Shown in pieces: positions 17,707 through 26,848 of a stretch of 64,000 nt of DNA; positions within the stretch are counted from its first letter, which is position 1, and the number at the start of each line of letters is the position of its first letter. Below the pieces are notes generated by a model that saw only the letters and a list, made by a program, of their open reading frames with translations, had not been told where the DNA came from and made no database searches. The stretch is taken from contig JASBSR010000024.1 of the NCBI GenBank assembly GCA_030148865.1, positions 22,346 to 86,345 of the forward strand, given 5' to 3'. The position numbers and the translations under genes were made by a program. The stretch is from Gammaproteobacteria bacterium. GTDB lineage: Bacteria > Pseudomonadota > Gammaproteobacteria > SZUA-229.

Positions 17707-19632
17707 ATGACAGACGAAAGTAAAAAGCTTGAAACAGAAGGTGTCACCCGGCGTGCATTGCTCACCGGTTCAGCCAAACTGACAGCGCTGGCAGGGGTGG
17801 GTACCCTGGCGGGGCTGACGGGGCTGGCAGGGATGACACCTGAAACTGCAGTAGCCGCAGCAGGGAATAAGGCTGTTGTGGCACCGGGCGACCTCGATGA
17901 CTATTATGGTTTCTGGAGCAGCGGTCAGACAGGGGAGCTGCGTATTATGGGGGTGCCTTCTATGCGTGAACTGGTGCGCATACCGGTCTTCAACCGTTGT
18001 AGTGCCTCGGGCTGGGGGCTCACTAATGAGAGCCGCAAGATTCTACGCGAAGGTCTGCTGCCAGAAACCAAAAAGTTTCTTGATAGTGGTAACCGTGGTG
18101 GCGTCTGGCTCAACGGTGATCTGCATCATCCGCACATGTCATTCACCGACGGAACGTATGATGGCCGTTATATATTCATGAATGACAAAGCTAATACCCG
18201 CGTTGCACGCGTGCGCTGCGATGTGATGAAGTGCGACAAGATCATTGAAATCCCCAATGCGGCGGATATCCATGGTTTGCGCCCGCAAAAATATCCACGT
18301 ACCGGCTATGTGTTCGCCAACGGTGAGCATCGTGTGCCAATCCCTAATGATGGCAGTATTCTGGATGAACCAGAAAAATATCATGCTATTTTTACTGCGA
18401 TTGATGGCGATGAAATGAAAGTCGCATGGCAGGTGATAGTCGATGGTAATCTGGATAACTGTGATGCTGATTATCAGGGGCTGTATGCGTTCTCTACCTG
18501 TTACAACAGTGAAGAGGCGACAAACCTGGTCAATATGATGGCGAACGAACGTGACTGGGCGGTGGTGTTCGATCTCAAGGCCATCGAAGCTGGCGTTAAG
18601 AAAGGTGATTTCAAAAAAATCAATGGTGTGCCTGTGCTGGATGGCCGCAAAGGTTCGAAATACACACGTTATATACCTGTGCCGAACAGCCCGCATGGCT
18701 GTAATACCGCACCGGATGGGATTCATGTGGTATTCAACGGCAAGTTATCACCCACAGTGACTGTCATCGATGTTAGAAAATTGCCTGACCTGTTCAAGGA
18801 CAAGATCAAACCGCGTGATACAGTGGTCGCCGAACCCGAGCTTGGTCTGGGGCCATTGCACACCGCTTTTGATGGCAAGGGCAATGCTTACACCACGCTG
18901 TTCCTCGATAGCCAATCGGTAAAATGGAATATCCAGAAAGCCATCGACGCTTACAATGGCAAAAAAGTGAATCCTGTTCTCGATAAAATCGATGTGCATT
19001 ATCAGCCCGGCCACAATCACACCAGCATGGGCGAAACCAAAGAGGCCGACGGTCAGTGGCTGGTCTCGCTTAATAAATTTTCCAAAGACCGTTACATCAA
19101 CGTTGGTCCATTAAAACCAGAGAATGACAGTTTGATTGATATTACGGGCAGTAAAATGAAACTGGTTCATGACGGTCCAACCTATGCTGAGCCACACGAC
19201 TGTATTATTGTGCGTACTGATATCGTCAACCCTGATTCAATATGGACCAAAGGTGACCGGATGTGGGCGGATGCCAGTGCCCAGGCGAAAAAGGATAACA
19301 TTGAGCTGGGAGTGACTTCCAAAGTGATACGCGATGGCAAAAAAGTGCGTGTCTACATGTGGTCGATTGCACCCAACTTTAGCATGGAAAAATTCACGGT
19401 TAAACAAGGTGATGAAGTCACGGTTTACATCAGCAACAGTGATTCTATCGATGATCTGACGCATGGTTTTACCCTGGCGAATTACGGCGTGGCGATGGAA
19501 ATAGGGCCACAGCAAACCTCATCAGTTACTTTTACGGCTGATCGTGCCGGTGTTCACTGGTTCTATTGTCAGTGGTTTTGTCATGCATTGCACATGGAAA
19601 TGCGCGGTCGTATGCTGGTTGAGCCTGCGTAA
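17707..19632 (+). CDS. nosZ: Nitrous-oxide reductase NosZ, Tat-exported (clade I type)
   Basis: Periplasmic multicopper enzyme that reduces N2O to N2. The 641 residues begin with a twin-arginine signal (VTRRALLTG, then a hydrophobic run to AVAA near residue 50), typical of the Tat-dependent clade I enzymes. Histidine motifs for the CuZ cluster are present through the propeller: [33 protein letters not shown] and EPHD. The C-terminal cupredoxin carries the CuA ligands in [16 protein letters not shown] near residue 617. A good ribosome site (AAGGAG) precedes the ATG. All key ligands seem intact, so the enzyme is expected to work. Confidence 0.98.
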   Translation: MTDESKKLETEGVTRRALLTGSAKLTALAGVGTLAGLTGLAGMTPETAVAAAGNKAVVAPGDLDDYYGFWSSGQTGELRIMGVPSMRELVRIPVFNRCSASGWGLTNESRKILREGLLPETKKFLDSGNRGGVWLNGDLHHPHMSFTDGTYDGRYIFMNDKANTRVARVRCDVMKCDKIIEIPNAADIHGLRPQKYPRTGYVFANGEHRVPIPNDGSILDEPEKYHAIFTAIDGDEMKVAWQVIVDGNLDNCDADYQGLYAFSTCYNSEEATNLVNMMANERDWAVVFDLKAIEAGVKKGDFKKINGVPVLDGRKGSKYTRYIPVPNSPHGCNTAPDGIHVVFNGKLSPTVTVIDVRKLPDLFKDKIKPRDTVVAEPELGLGPLHTAFDGKGNAYTTLFLDSQSVKWNIQKAIDAYNGKKVNPVLDKIDVHYQPGHNHTSMGETKEADGQWLVSLNKFSKDRYINVGPLKPENDSLIDITGSKMKLVHDGPTYAEPHDCIIVRTDIVNPDSIWTKGDRMWADASAQAKKDNIELGVTSKVIRDGKKVRVYMWSIAPNFSMEKFTVKQGDEVTVYISNSDSIDDLTHGFTLANYGVAMEIGPQQTSSVTFTADRAGVHWFYCQWFCHALHMEMRGRMLVEPA

Positions 19633-19641
19633 TTTGGTATT

Positions 19642-20955
19642 GTGACATTTATTCAGCAAGTCATGGGTCCGTCTGTCAGTCGTGTGCTGGCAGGCGGGCT
19701 CCTGCTATGGGGGACCCTGTTTTCAGCGCAGGCCAGAGAATGGCAGGTGGCACCGGGTCACGGTGTATTACAGGCCGCGATCAATGCGGCGCATAGCGGT
19801 GACACGCTGATTCTGTCTTCGGGGATTTACTATGGTCCGGTGAATATTCACCGGAGTCTGAGTATGCTGGGCAATAACGCCAGTGTGATCAACGGCGAAG
19901 ACTCGACACATGTGATAACAGTATCAGCCCCTGATGTGCTGATTAAAAATCTGCATATCGAGCATTCCGGTAACGACCCGGTCAGCGAGGACAGCGGCAT
20001 CTTTGTGACCGATGCCGGTGATCGTTCGCGGATTGAAGCCAATTATTTTGAAAATAACCTCATTGGTATTTATTTAAAAGGACCAGAGTCAGTCGTGGTC
20101 AGCCATAATATTATTGTGGGCAGTCGTGATCAGCGGATAAATGATCGTGGCAATGGCATCTATTTATGGAATACTCCGGGATCCGTGATTGAAGGTAATA
20201 CGGTTCGTTACGGTCGTGATGGTATTTTTGTAACCAGCAGTCGTAACAATGTGTTCCGCGGCAATCAGCTGCGCGATTTACGTTTTGGCATACATTATAT
20301 GTACACTAACGATAGCGAAGTGAGCAATAATATCTCGATCAATAATCATGTTGGCTATGCCCTGATGTTTTCGCATCGTTTACAAATTAAAAATAACCGC
20401 TCACTGGATGATCATGAGCGCGGCATGTTTTTTAATTTTGCAAACTATTCGGAGATAGACGGCAATCAGGTCATCAGTGGCGAAAACGGCATTAACGAAA
20501 AATGCGTGTTTATATATAACAGTAATTTTAATCAAATTGCTAATAACAGATTCGAGGGCTGTCAGATCGGAATTCACTTTACGGCTGGTTCAGAAAGCAA
20601 TGAGATTTATGCAAATGCATTTATCGATAATCGGCATCAGGTGAAATACGTGGGGACACGACATATCGAGTGGTCAAAAAACGGTCGCGGCAATTACTGG
20701 AGCGATAATCTCACGTTTGATATTGATGGCAACGGCATCGCTGATCAACCATACCGGCCTAATGACCTGGTAGACCAGATTATCTGGCGGCATCCGTTGG
20801 CCAAGCTGCTACTGAATAGTCCGGCAGTGCAGATATTAAAATGGGCGCAGTCCGAATTTCCCGGCATTCACCCCGGTGGCGTAACGGACAGCGCGCCGCT
20901 GATGCTGGCGCCACCAGTGAGCTTCGCTGTGCCAACAGCAATGTCGGGTGGCTAA
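19642..20955 (+). CDS. nosD: NosD, periplasmic copper-site maturation protein
   Basis: Periplasmic protein with a right-handed beta-helix (CASH/NosD) fold that helps assemble the CuZ site of NosZ together with NosFY. The listed start is a GTG nine bases after nosZ; an ATG at 19663 is also possible. A Sec signal follows (hydrophobic stretch ending SAQA, near residue 31). Repeated rungs are visible, such as GNNASVINGEDSTHVI, NYFENNLIGIYLKG and NNRFEGCQIGIHFTAG. The length of 437 residues is usual. The stop overlaps the alternative upstream start of nosF. Confidence 0.95.
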   Translation: MTFIQQVMGPSVSRVLAGGLLLWGTLFSAQAREWQVAPGHGVLQAAINAAHSGDTLILSSGIYYGPVNIHRSLSMLGNNASVINGEDSTHVITVSAPDVLIKNLHIEHSGNDPVSEDSGIFVTDAGDRSRIEANYFENNLIGIYLKGPESVVVSHNIIVGSRDQRINDRGNGIYLWNTPGSVIEGNTVRYGRDGIFVTSSRNNVFRGNQLRDLRFGIHYMYTNDSEVSNNISINNHVGYALMFSHRLQIKNNRSLDDHERGMFFNFANYSEIDGNQVISGENGINEKCVFIYNSNFNQIANNRFEGCQIGIHFTAGSESNEIYANAFIDNRHQVKYVGTRHIEWSKNGRGNYWSDNLTFDIDGNGIADQPYRPNDLVDQIIWRHPLAKLLLNSPAVQILKWAQSEFPGIHPGGVTDSAPLMLAPPVSFAVPTAMSGG

Positions 20956-20962
20956 ACTAAAC

Positions 20963-21889
20963 ATGGCAAATAAGCGTGTGATTTCATTGCACAGTGTTGC
21001 CAAACAGTACGGCAATGAAACTGTGGTGCGCGATCTTAGCCTGAGCGTGCAGGCCGGTGAATGTGTTGTGCTGGTTGGCCACAATGGCGCAGGCAAGACC
21101 ACATTGATGAAGTTGATGCTGGGGCTGACACGACCGACGTCGGGCAAAGTCGAAGTGCTGGCAGGCAATCCCGCCCTGAGAACTGCGGTCGCGCAGCGTA
21201 AGGCACTGGGGTATTTGCCCGAAAGCGTGGCCTTTTATGAAGCCATGACGGGACGCGAAGTGCTGACATTTTATGCGCGCCTGAAAAGCGTAGCCAATAC
21301 ACAAACAGAGAAGCTGTTGCAGCTGGTGGGGCTTGGTGCTGCGGCGCAGCGACGCGTGGCCACCTATTCAAAAGGTATGCGGCAACGCCTGGGTCTGGCG
21401 CAGGCCTTGCTCGGTGAGCCGCGGCTACTGTTTCTCGATGAGCCTACCACCGGGCTTGACCCTTCATTACGCCAGGATTTTTACCAGCTGATTGATGCCA
21501 TGCACCAAAAAGGCGTGACCTCGCTGATTTCATCGCATGCGCTCAACGAAGTCGAAGCCAGAGCCAGTCGTTTCGTAATTATGAAAGCCGGTACCATGGT
21601 CGCCTGCGGTAGTCTCGATGAGCTTTATGCGCAGGCGGCCTTGCCAGCACAGGTGCGCATCAGCGTGACACCGGGTCAGACGACTCGGGTGGCGGAACGT
21701 CTGGGCACAGCCGTTAACATTGCCGAGCTGAACCACCAGAGCCTGAGTCTGTGGTGTAGCAATGGTGAAAAAATGCCGTTGATCCGACGCATTAGCGAAC
21801 TTGGTGAAGTGGTATGTGATATCCAGATCACGCCACCACGGCTGGATGAAGTGTATAAATATTTTATGCGCGGAGATTCAGCATCATGA
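20963..21889 (+). CDS. nosF: NosF, ABC transporter ATPase for NosZ copper-site assembly
   Basis: Cytoplasmic ATPase that pairs with NosY. Walker A GHNGAGKTTLMK lies near residue 34, the signature YSKGMRQRLGLAQALLG in the middle, and Walker B LLFLDEPTTGLDP with the downstream switch histidine in SSHALNE. The ATG at 20963 is chosen; a GTG at 20948 overlapping the end of nosD would add five residues. It ends overlapping the nosY start by four bases, as expected for coupled subunits. The C-terminal 90 residues resemble the accessory tail common in NosF. Confidence 0.95.
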   Translation: MANKRVISLHSVAKQYGNETVVRDLSLSVQAGECVVLVGHNGAGKTTLMKLMLGLTRPTSGKVEVLAGNPALRTAVAQRKALGYLPESVAFYEAMTGREVLTFYARLKSVANTQTEKLLQLVGLGAAAQRRVATYSKGMRQRLGLAQALLGEPRLLFLDEPTTGLDPSLRQDFYQLIDAMHQKGVTSLISSHALNEVEARASRFVIMKAGTMVACGSLDELYAQAALPAQVRISVTPGQTTRVAERLGTAVNIAELNHQSLSLWCSNGEKMPLIRRISELGEVVCDIQITPPRLDEVYKYFMRGDSAS

Positions 21890-22713
21890 GACTGTTGTGG
21901 GTACTGGCACTCAAGGAACTGCGTGATGGTTTGCGCAATCGCTGGATTGCCGCCACGATCCTGTTGCTGGGCGCACTGGCGCTGGTGTTGTCCATGCTGG
22001 GTTCAGCGCCAATCGGATCGGTGCGCGCGAGTGCACTCGACATCAGTGTGATTAGCCTGGCGAGTTTGAGCGTGTATCTGATCCCGCTGATTGCTCTGAT
22101 GCTGTCATTTGATACGCTGGTTGGTGAGTTCGAACGCGGCACCATGCTGTTGTTGCTAACCTATCCGGTAACACGCGGGCAGGTCATTCTGGGCAAGTTT
22201 ATGGGGCACGTCATGATTATACTGGTTGCCATCCTTGCCGGTTATGGTGGTGCCCTGCTCATCATGATTGCCGTGAACGGTGGCAGCACAGAAGGCTGGC
22301 AGGCGTATCTTCTGATGATGCTGAGCTCACTGCTGCTGGGCGCAATTTTTATTGCGCTGGGCTATCTGGTCAGTGTGCTGGTGAAAGAACGCGCTACCGC
22401 GGCAGGGTCGGCAATCGGTCTATGGCTGGTGTTTGTTGTGCTCTACGATTTATTGCTGTTCGGTGCGCTGATGCTGGATCAGGGCCAGATGCTTGGTCAG
22501 CAACTGTTTGCCATGCTGATGCTGGTCAGTCCGACAGATACCTACCGCATACTTAACTTGAGTGTATTCGAGGGTGTCAGTCAGGCAGCGGGGATAGCGG
22601 GAGTTGCCAGTGGTGCTGGGATGAGCAGTTATTTGCTAATCAGCGTTATGTTGTTGTGGTTGATCGTGCCCTTAACAACAACAGCGCTGGTATTTCAACG
22701 TCGGGAACTTTAG
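21886..22713 (+). CDS. nosY: NosY, ABC-2 type permease subunit
   Basis: A 275-residue integral membrane protein with six hydrophobic segments (first near residues 20-40, last near 240-270). It contains the ABC-2 permease feature SFDTLVGEFERGTMLLLLTYPVTRGQ between the second and third segments. It forms the membrane channel for NosF and is thought to supply sulfur or copper-site components to NosD and NosZ. The ATG overlaps the nosF stop, giving translational coupling. Confidence 0.95.
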   Translation: MRLLWVLALKELRDGLRNRWIAATILLLGALALVLSMLGSAPIGSVRASALDISVISLASLSVYLIPLIALMLSFDTLVGEFERGTMLLLLTYPVTRGQVILGKFMGHVMIILVAILAGYGGALLIMIAVNGGSTEGWQAYLLMMLSSLLLGAIFIALGYLVSVLVKERATAAGSAIGLWLVFVVLYDLLLFGALMLDQGQMLGQQLFAMLMLVSPTDTYRILNLSVFEGVSQAAGIAGVASGAGMSSYLLISVMLLWLIVPLTTTALVFQRREL

Positions 22714-22731
22714 TGTCGGATAAAACCGCGT

Positions 22732-23217
22732 ATGCGTAAATCATATTATCTTGTGTTTGTTCTGGCATTAGCCGCCTGCGAAAAAAATCAGCCTGCCGCA
22801 GTGCCGCTGCCGCAAACCCTGACGCGCGACGCCAATGGTTATTATTGTCTGATGACTGTGCTTAACCATAGCGGGCCCAAGGCGCAGATAATTCTTGATG
22901 ACCGGCAGCCAGCGCTATGGTTTACCTCGGTGCGAGACATGATTGCATTCACCCGGTCGGCCGAAGAACCCAAAAACATCGCGGTGATCTACGTCAATGA
23001 CATGACTGACGCCGACTGGGATCATCCGGGAGTCGATAACTGGATAGACGCACATAAGGCCTGGTACGTGCTGGGCAGTGGTCGCGCAGGTGGTATGGGC
23101 GCAGCAGAGGTCGTGCCTTTTGCGACAGCCATCAGCGCCGAGCTGTTTGCCAAAAAGCAGGGCGGGGTGGTGTATACGTTTGCCGCTATTCCGCCGGGAG
23201 CGGTGCAGTCAGAATAA
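22732..23217 (+). CDS. nosL: NosL, copper-chaperone lipoprotein
   Basis: A 161-residue outer-membrane lipoprotein that delivers Cu(I) for NosZ assembly. Lipobox LALAAC with the lipid cysteine near residue 16; conserved metal motif GYYCLMTVLNHSGPKAQI (Cys-x-Met) near residue 44; a second conserved stretch AWYVLGSGRAGGMGAAEVVPF. It is the last gene of the nos operon; no clear intrinsic terminator follows. Confidence 0.94.
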   Translation: MRKSYYLVFVLALAACEKNQPAAVPLPQTLTRDANGYYCLMTVLNHSGPKAQIILDDRQPALWFTSVRDMIAFTRSAEEPKNIAVIYVNDMTDADWDHPGVDNWIDAHKAWYVLGSGRAGGMGAAEVVPFATAISAELFAKKQGGVVYTFAAIPPGAVQSE

Positions 23218-23527
23218 TTCCGGCCAGGTACCAGTATTGATTAAGAGTGCTGGTTATGGTTTGGTCACGCCTCAGCATTGGGCAAGATTAAATCTCTCCA
23301 GCATCTTTTATCTGGATGGCAGTGTCATAGTCCGGGTGCGAGTTCCATGGCTTTGCGAGAAAAATATTGTGCTGCTCAATAGTGCGGTATAAGCAGGAGT
23401 GCAGAAAAAACGGGAGCCTGGCGGCCAGGTAAGTCCCTGAGCAAATAGCGATGTGTTTTTTTACTCCCCACCTGTTCTGATTGCAAGCGATGGGGCAGTT
23501 GAGCGATGACAAATGTTGCGGTTTGAT
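23218..23527. other. Gap after nosL with no supported gene
   Basis: A plus-strand frame here reads SAGYGLVTPQHWARLNLSSI and ends at 23392. It looks protein-like but overlaps nosL in another frame and has no own start after nosL; it could be the tail of a decayed gene. Nothing else was recognised. Confidence 0.35.
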
Positions 23528-23860
23528 TTATTCAGCTATTACGCTACAGCTGGCTTCGGCGCTGTTGCTGTCTAGTAGCACTAGCAACAGAGCGTAGCCA
23601 CTGGTTTCCAGTGGCGGATCGCTGCAGTTACAGCCGGCGATGATTTCGGTGAAAAACACACTGACCCGAATCTGGATGCAGTTATCGTTGGTTGTGCTGC
23701 TGAGGATGGAGACGGAAATCTGGCTGTCATCGACGATGCCGCCCTGGCTGGTGGCGAGATGCAATGGCAGGCTGCCGGTGGGAAGGTTTTCCAGCTCGGC
23801 TTTCAGGCTGGTGGCGAAATCGACAGTGCCCCAGTGTTTGAGTGCCTTGTGTAGTTGCAC
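23528..23860 (-). CDS. Conserved hypothetical protein with a GCNC motif
   Basis: A 110-residue acidic protein without signal or membrane segment. Features: MQLHKALKHWGTVDFATSLKA at the start, a central SQISVSILSS, then FFTEIIAGCNCSDPPLETSG, with two close cysteines. I recall similar short proteins with a GC-x-C-x-DP motif in other gammaproteobacteria but cannot name the family or role. It stands alone between the nos operon and a truncated GST fragment. Confidence 0.55.
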   Translation of the reverse strand: MQLHKALKHWGTVDFATSLKAELENLPTGSLPLHLATSQGGIVDDSQISVSILSSTTNDNCIQIRVSVFFTEIIAGCNCSDPPLETSGYALLLVLLDSNSAEASCSVIAE

Positions 23861-23901
23861 GGTGATCTCGCGGCGGTGGTGTCTGGCCAGTTTAACAGAT
23901 G

Positions 23902-24009
23902 CTACGGGCGAGTTATTTTATGCGGCCTGCAATGCTTCATCAGTAGCCAGGAACGCAGCGACCAAGATGAGTGGTTGCTGCTGCCAATAATCAGGCCCGC
24001 CTGTGTCAT
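23902..24009 (-). pseudogene. Glutathione S-transferase N-terminal fragment
   Basis: From the ATG at 24009 the frame reads MTQAGLIIGSSNHSSWSLRS followed by WLLMKH, which matches the first beta-strand and helix of GST-type thioredoxin folds (compare the usual IIGNKNYSSWSLRPWL). Resemblance ends at KHC and a stop comes 35 codons from the ATG, so about 170 residues are missing. The fragment lies between two unrelated genes and is best read as a deletion remnant. Confidence 0.6.
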
Positions 24010-24138
24010 CAGATAATAAGGTGGTGCGTGGGCGCACAAAGTCAATGCAAAAATCGCCTCAGGATGCTCGGAGAAAAACATAGAGAAGCCATCCATGGCC
24101 ATGGGGGAGTCTCATCCCTGCATAGAAACAACACTCGC

Positions 24139-24185
24139 TGAGCTGGCGGCGCAGCTGGGGAGAGAAAGAGAACGCCGCCAGCTCA
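24139..24185 (-). other. 13-bp inverted repeat downstream of the porin gene
   Basis: TGAGCTGGCGGCG (24139-24151) pairs perfectly with CGCCGCCAGCTCA (24173-24185) around a purine-rich 21-base loop. It lies 40 bases beyond the porin stop in the direction of transcription. There is no T-run after it, so it may be a 3'-end stabilising hairpin or a weak or factor-dependent terminator. Confidence 0.5.
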
Positions 24186-24224
24186 TAGACTATGAAGCAA
24201 GCACTGTGCCAGTCCTGTGTTGTG

Positions 24225-25406
24225 CTATTGTTTAAGCTTCATTTCCAGTTGTAACCAGATTTTTCTGGTGTCGGCGGAAAAGGTATCAGCATCGTAACTG
24301 GCATATTTGGCTAGCACGGTAAATGTATCGTCGAGCTTTTTAGACGCCAGCAGGTCCAGCTCGGTGCCATAGTCAGCGCTGCTCTGGTCAGCACTGAAGC
24401 TGTGGTAGATACCGACCAGGCCAATACCGGCAACTTTAGTGACAGCTTTCAGGTAAGTATCGACCAGGCCATTTGCCGGTGTCGCAAGAAACTTGTCAGC
24501 CCAGCCATTGAAAGCGTGTTTGGTGGCAAGTGGTGTCTGGAAGGCGGCAGTGCCGTTGTCACTGCCCAGGGTTTCCATAGCAACAAACAGTTTTGTTGTG
24601 TCATCAACTGTGTAGCCTAGTTCGATCATGCTGTAACTGGCATCGAAGCTGGTGGTTCTATCTGCATAGTCAGCTTGTTTGGCGTATTCGAGTCGATATA
24701 ACAGGTGATTGAACGCGCCGCTGTAATAACCGCCTAGTGTACTGGTTGCGGTATTCGGTGTGGCAGCATCATCGAGTAAATACGCATACGTCACCAGCTT
24801 GCCAGCGCCGATATTGGCAAAGCTGGCATTGAACAGACTGGTATTGGTATAGATTTCTTTGCCCAAAATGTTGTTGATTTTCTGAATATTCACCGCATCG
24901 AGCGAAACATCTTTTGTCGGCGTTATGCTGAAGCGCAGCGCATCAAAGGTTTGTTCATTCTGCCGCCAGCCGACATTGCCAACAAAGCGTGCATTGTCAT
25001 AGATGATACGTTGCCGACCGTATTTTGCGGTGATTGCAGCAGAAATTTTATAGTTTATATATGCCTGATTAACTTCTGTACCTGCCGGGTCGGCCACGGT
25101 GGCAAACTGGGTTTGGCCATTGTTCGTGGAATTATAATCAGGCTCGCCGAGTCGTGTGATATGATCAAAATCAATATACGCGAAGACAGGGAATGCTGTC
25201 GAAGTTGAAAAGCCAAAACGGGTTCGCAAAGTTGAAGCGGTTGCATCCTGTTTGACGCTGTCATCTACGGTTTCGTAGCGGTAGCGCGCATTGAGAGAGG
25301 CGTTGCCTTCGCTAAAAGCCTGTTCAAGTGTTCCGGCGGTAGCGAGAAAAGATTGACTGCCCAGTAACAGTGCGGGCACGAGTGCATAAAAGTGCGATGA
25401 ATTCAT
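24225..25406 (-). CDS. Outer-membrane porin, OprD/alginate-export-like
   Basis: A 393-residue protein starting at the ATG at 25406, preceded by AGGATC. A Sec signal ends near TAGT. The mature part is a beta-barrel: alternating strands such as SLNARYRYETVDD, AYINYKISAAITAKYGRQRI, YRLEYAKQAD and a final strand IWLQLEMKLKQ. RFGFSTSTAFPVFAYIDFDH resembles the alginate-export/OprD-like porin group common in marine and sediment gammaproteobacteria. The substrate is unknown. Its position, divergent from the NasT-like regulator, makes a nitrogen-oxide anion such as nitrate a fair guess, not more. Confidence 0.78.
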   Translation of the reverse strand: MNSSHFYALVPALLLGSQSFLATAGTLEQAFSEGNASLNARYRYETVDDSVKQDATASTLRTRFGFSTSTAFPVFAYIDFDHITRLGEPDYNSTNNGQTQFATVADPAGTEVNQAYINYKISAAITAKYGRQRIIYDNARFVGNVGWRQNEQTFDALRFSITPTKDVSLDAVNIQKINNILGKEIYTNTSLFNASFANIGAGKLVTYAYLLDDAATPNTATSTLGGYYSGAFNHLLYRLEYAKQADYADRTTSFDASYSMIELGYTVDDTTKLFVAMETLGSDNGTAAFQTPLATKHAFNGWADKFLATPANGLVDTYLKAVTKVAGIGLVGIYHSFSADQSSADYGTELDLLASKKLDDTFTVLAKYASYDADTFSADTRKIWLQLEMKLKQ

Positions 25407-25754
25407 ATTTGTAGATCCTGCATTATGGCAATAATGTGTTCTGTACATCAGCAAGTTGCTGTGAACAGGCTAAATCCGTTCTCTGCCGGTAATCAGAAAC
25501 ACAGTTAAATCAATCATTAGCCGAAAGAGAGGCACGCTCTAACTCTGATGGTTTAATCAACTACGTCGTAAGGGGCTCGGCATCGAATGGTCACGCGACG
25601 TTGCGTGAGCAGGAATTACTGCAAACAATATGCCAGTTAGGAGGGTCTGTTACCACGCGACCGACAGATGAGCATGAACATCACACAGTAACGCTGCAAG
25701 AGTGGCATCGAAATTGCTTAGTTAATGCATAGATGACTAGTGTGAATTAATCGT
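25407..25754. other. Divergent intergenic region with an unexplained open frame
   Basis: The region between the porin and the ANTAR regulator gene must hold both promoters, but no clear -35/-10 or sigma-54 site was found. A plus-strand frame is open from 25493 to the TAG at 25730-25732 (79 codons) without an ATG or GTG; it reads protein-like in part (ATLREQELLQTICQLGGSV). It may be the tail of a deleted gene. No family was recognised. Confidence 0.4.
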
Positions 25755-26330
25755 ATGAATATAATTGTAATCGCCGATAGTCTCGAATATTCGCAACCAC
25801 TACTGCAGGCGGCTGGCGAAAGCGGGTATCGGATTGTAAAATTTATCAGCCAAAACGAAGAAGCTGCGCCATTTGTAAAAACGGCAAATGCAGATGCGGT
25901 CATCATGGTGAGTGCTGAAATTGCTCACGATGAGCTCCGTATCATGCGGTCTATAGCGCAAACCTGCCCGATGCCAGTGCTGGTGCTCACCTGTGATGCA
26001 AAGCCGGAGTCAGTGGAATCTGCTCTCAAAGCGGGCGCTTCTTCGTATGTGATCAACGGTCACGATCTTGCCGCCCGGCTGGGGTATTTATTGCAGGTGG
26101 CGATGGTGCGCTTCAAGCATCAGTTGTTGCTGGAGAATGAGCTGGAAACTATGCGCACAGCACTGGTGCAAAGAAAGATCATTGAAAAGGCAAAAGGCAT
26201 CATTATGAAGCAGCGCAACCTCGATGAGGACAATGCGTATAAAGCAATTCGTAAGCTGGCGATGAATCACAATAAAAAAATAGGCGAAGTCGCGGGTCAA
26301 ATTGTGACAGCAGCAGAAATTTTACTTTAA
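25755..26330 (+). CDS. nasT: NasT-like ANTAR-domain RNA-binding antiterminator
   Basis: A 191-residue two-domain regulator. Residues 1-120 form a receiver-like fold (NIIVIADSLEYSQPLL at the start, VLVLTCD in the fourth strand). The phospho-acceptor aspartate is not in its usual place (AVIMVSAEI, where receivers have a D after the hydrophobic strand), so this is a pseudo-receiver. Residues about 125-185 are an ANTAR domain: KIIEKAKGIIMKQRNLDEDNA, then AYKAIRKLAMNHNKKIGEVA. ANTAR proteins bind paired hexaloop RNA hairpins and prevent termination. In many species NasT is held by the nitrate sensor NasS; no nasS lies beside it here. Its likely target is the nrtABC leader at 29032-29117. Confidence 0.85.
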   Translation: MNIIVIADSLEYSQPLLQAAGESGYRIVKFISQNEEAAPFVKTANADAVIMVSAEIAHDELRIMRSIAQTCPMPVLVLTCDAKPESVESALKAGASSYVINGHDLAARLGYLLQVAMVRFKHQLLLENELETMRTALVQRKIIEKAKGIIMKQRNLDEDNAYKAIRKLAMNHNKKIGEVAGQIVTAAEILL

Positions 26331-26351
26331 TCAATTATCGGGAGTGAGAGC

Positions 26352-26771
26352 ATGACACCACGACAAAAAGAACTGGTAAAAAGCACCTGGGTTAATGTGG
26401 TGCCGATATCAGAACAGGCAGCTGAGCTTTTTTATGGCCGCCTGTTTGAGCTGGACCCTGGTGTGAAGTCGATGTTCAAGGGGGATATGAAAGCGCAGGG
26501 CGCAAAGCTGATGAAAACCATCGGCCTCGCGGTTAGCGCGCTGGATAACCTGGAACCGTTAGTAGAAACACTGAAAGACCTGGGTGCCAATCATGTTGTC
26601 TACGGGGTGAAAGACGCCGATTACGACACGGTGGCAGCGGCGCTGTTATGGACTCTGGAACAAGGTCTCGGCGCTGCGTTCACTGACGAGGTGAAAAATG
26701 CCTGGGCGGTAGCGTATACCACGCTGGCTGATGTGATGAAAGCGGGTGCGGCAGAAGCGCAGGCTGCCTGA
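26352..26771 (+). CDS. Single-domain hemoglobin (Vitreoscilla-globin-like)
   Basis: A 139-residue globin. It begins TPRQKELVKSTWVNVVPISE as in bacterial single-domain globins and FHP. The proximal heme histidine is in GANHVVYGVKDADYDTV near residue 81, with the expected tyrosine just after it. The distal E7 region reads AQGAKLMKTIG, giving glutamine. No reductase domain follows. Such globins bind O2 and scavenge NO. The gene follows the ANTAR regulator by 21 bases with a good ribosome site (GGGAGTG), so the two form an operon; a role in NO protection during nitrate or nitrite use fits the context. Confidence 0.92.
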   Translation: MTPRQKELVKSTWVNVVPISEQAAELFYGRLFELDPGVKSMFKGDMKAQGAKLMKTIGLAVSALDNLEPLVETLKDLGANHVVYGVKDADYDTVAAALLWTLEQGLGAAFTDEVKNAWAVAYTTLADVMKAGAAEAQAA

Positions 26772-26848
26772 TTATGGTTGATTGCGATAAATTCCCGTGC
26801 ATTTCTTACGAGATGCACAGTGCGGATGGAGCAATGCTGGCGGGGAGG

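Noticed and set aside
18139..18726. 195-codon minus-strand frame inside nosZ
   Set aside because: It lies fully within a clearly identified gene, has no family motif, and is a shadow of the opposite-strand codon pattern.
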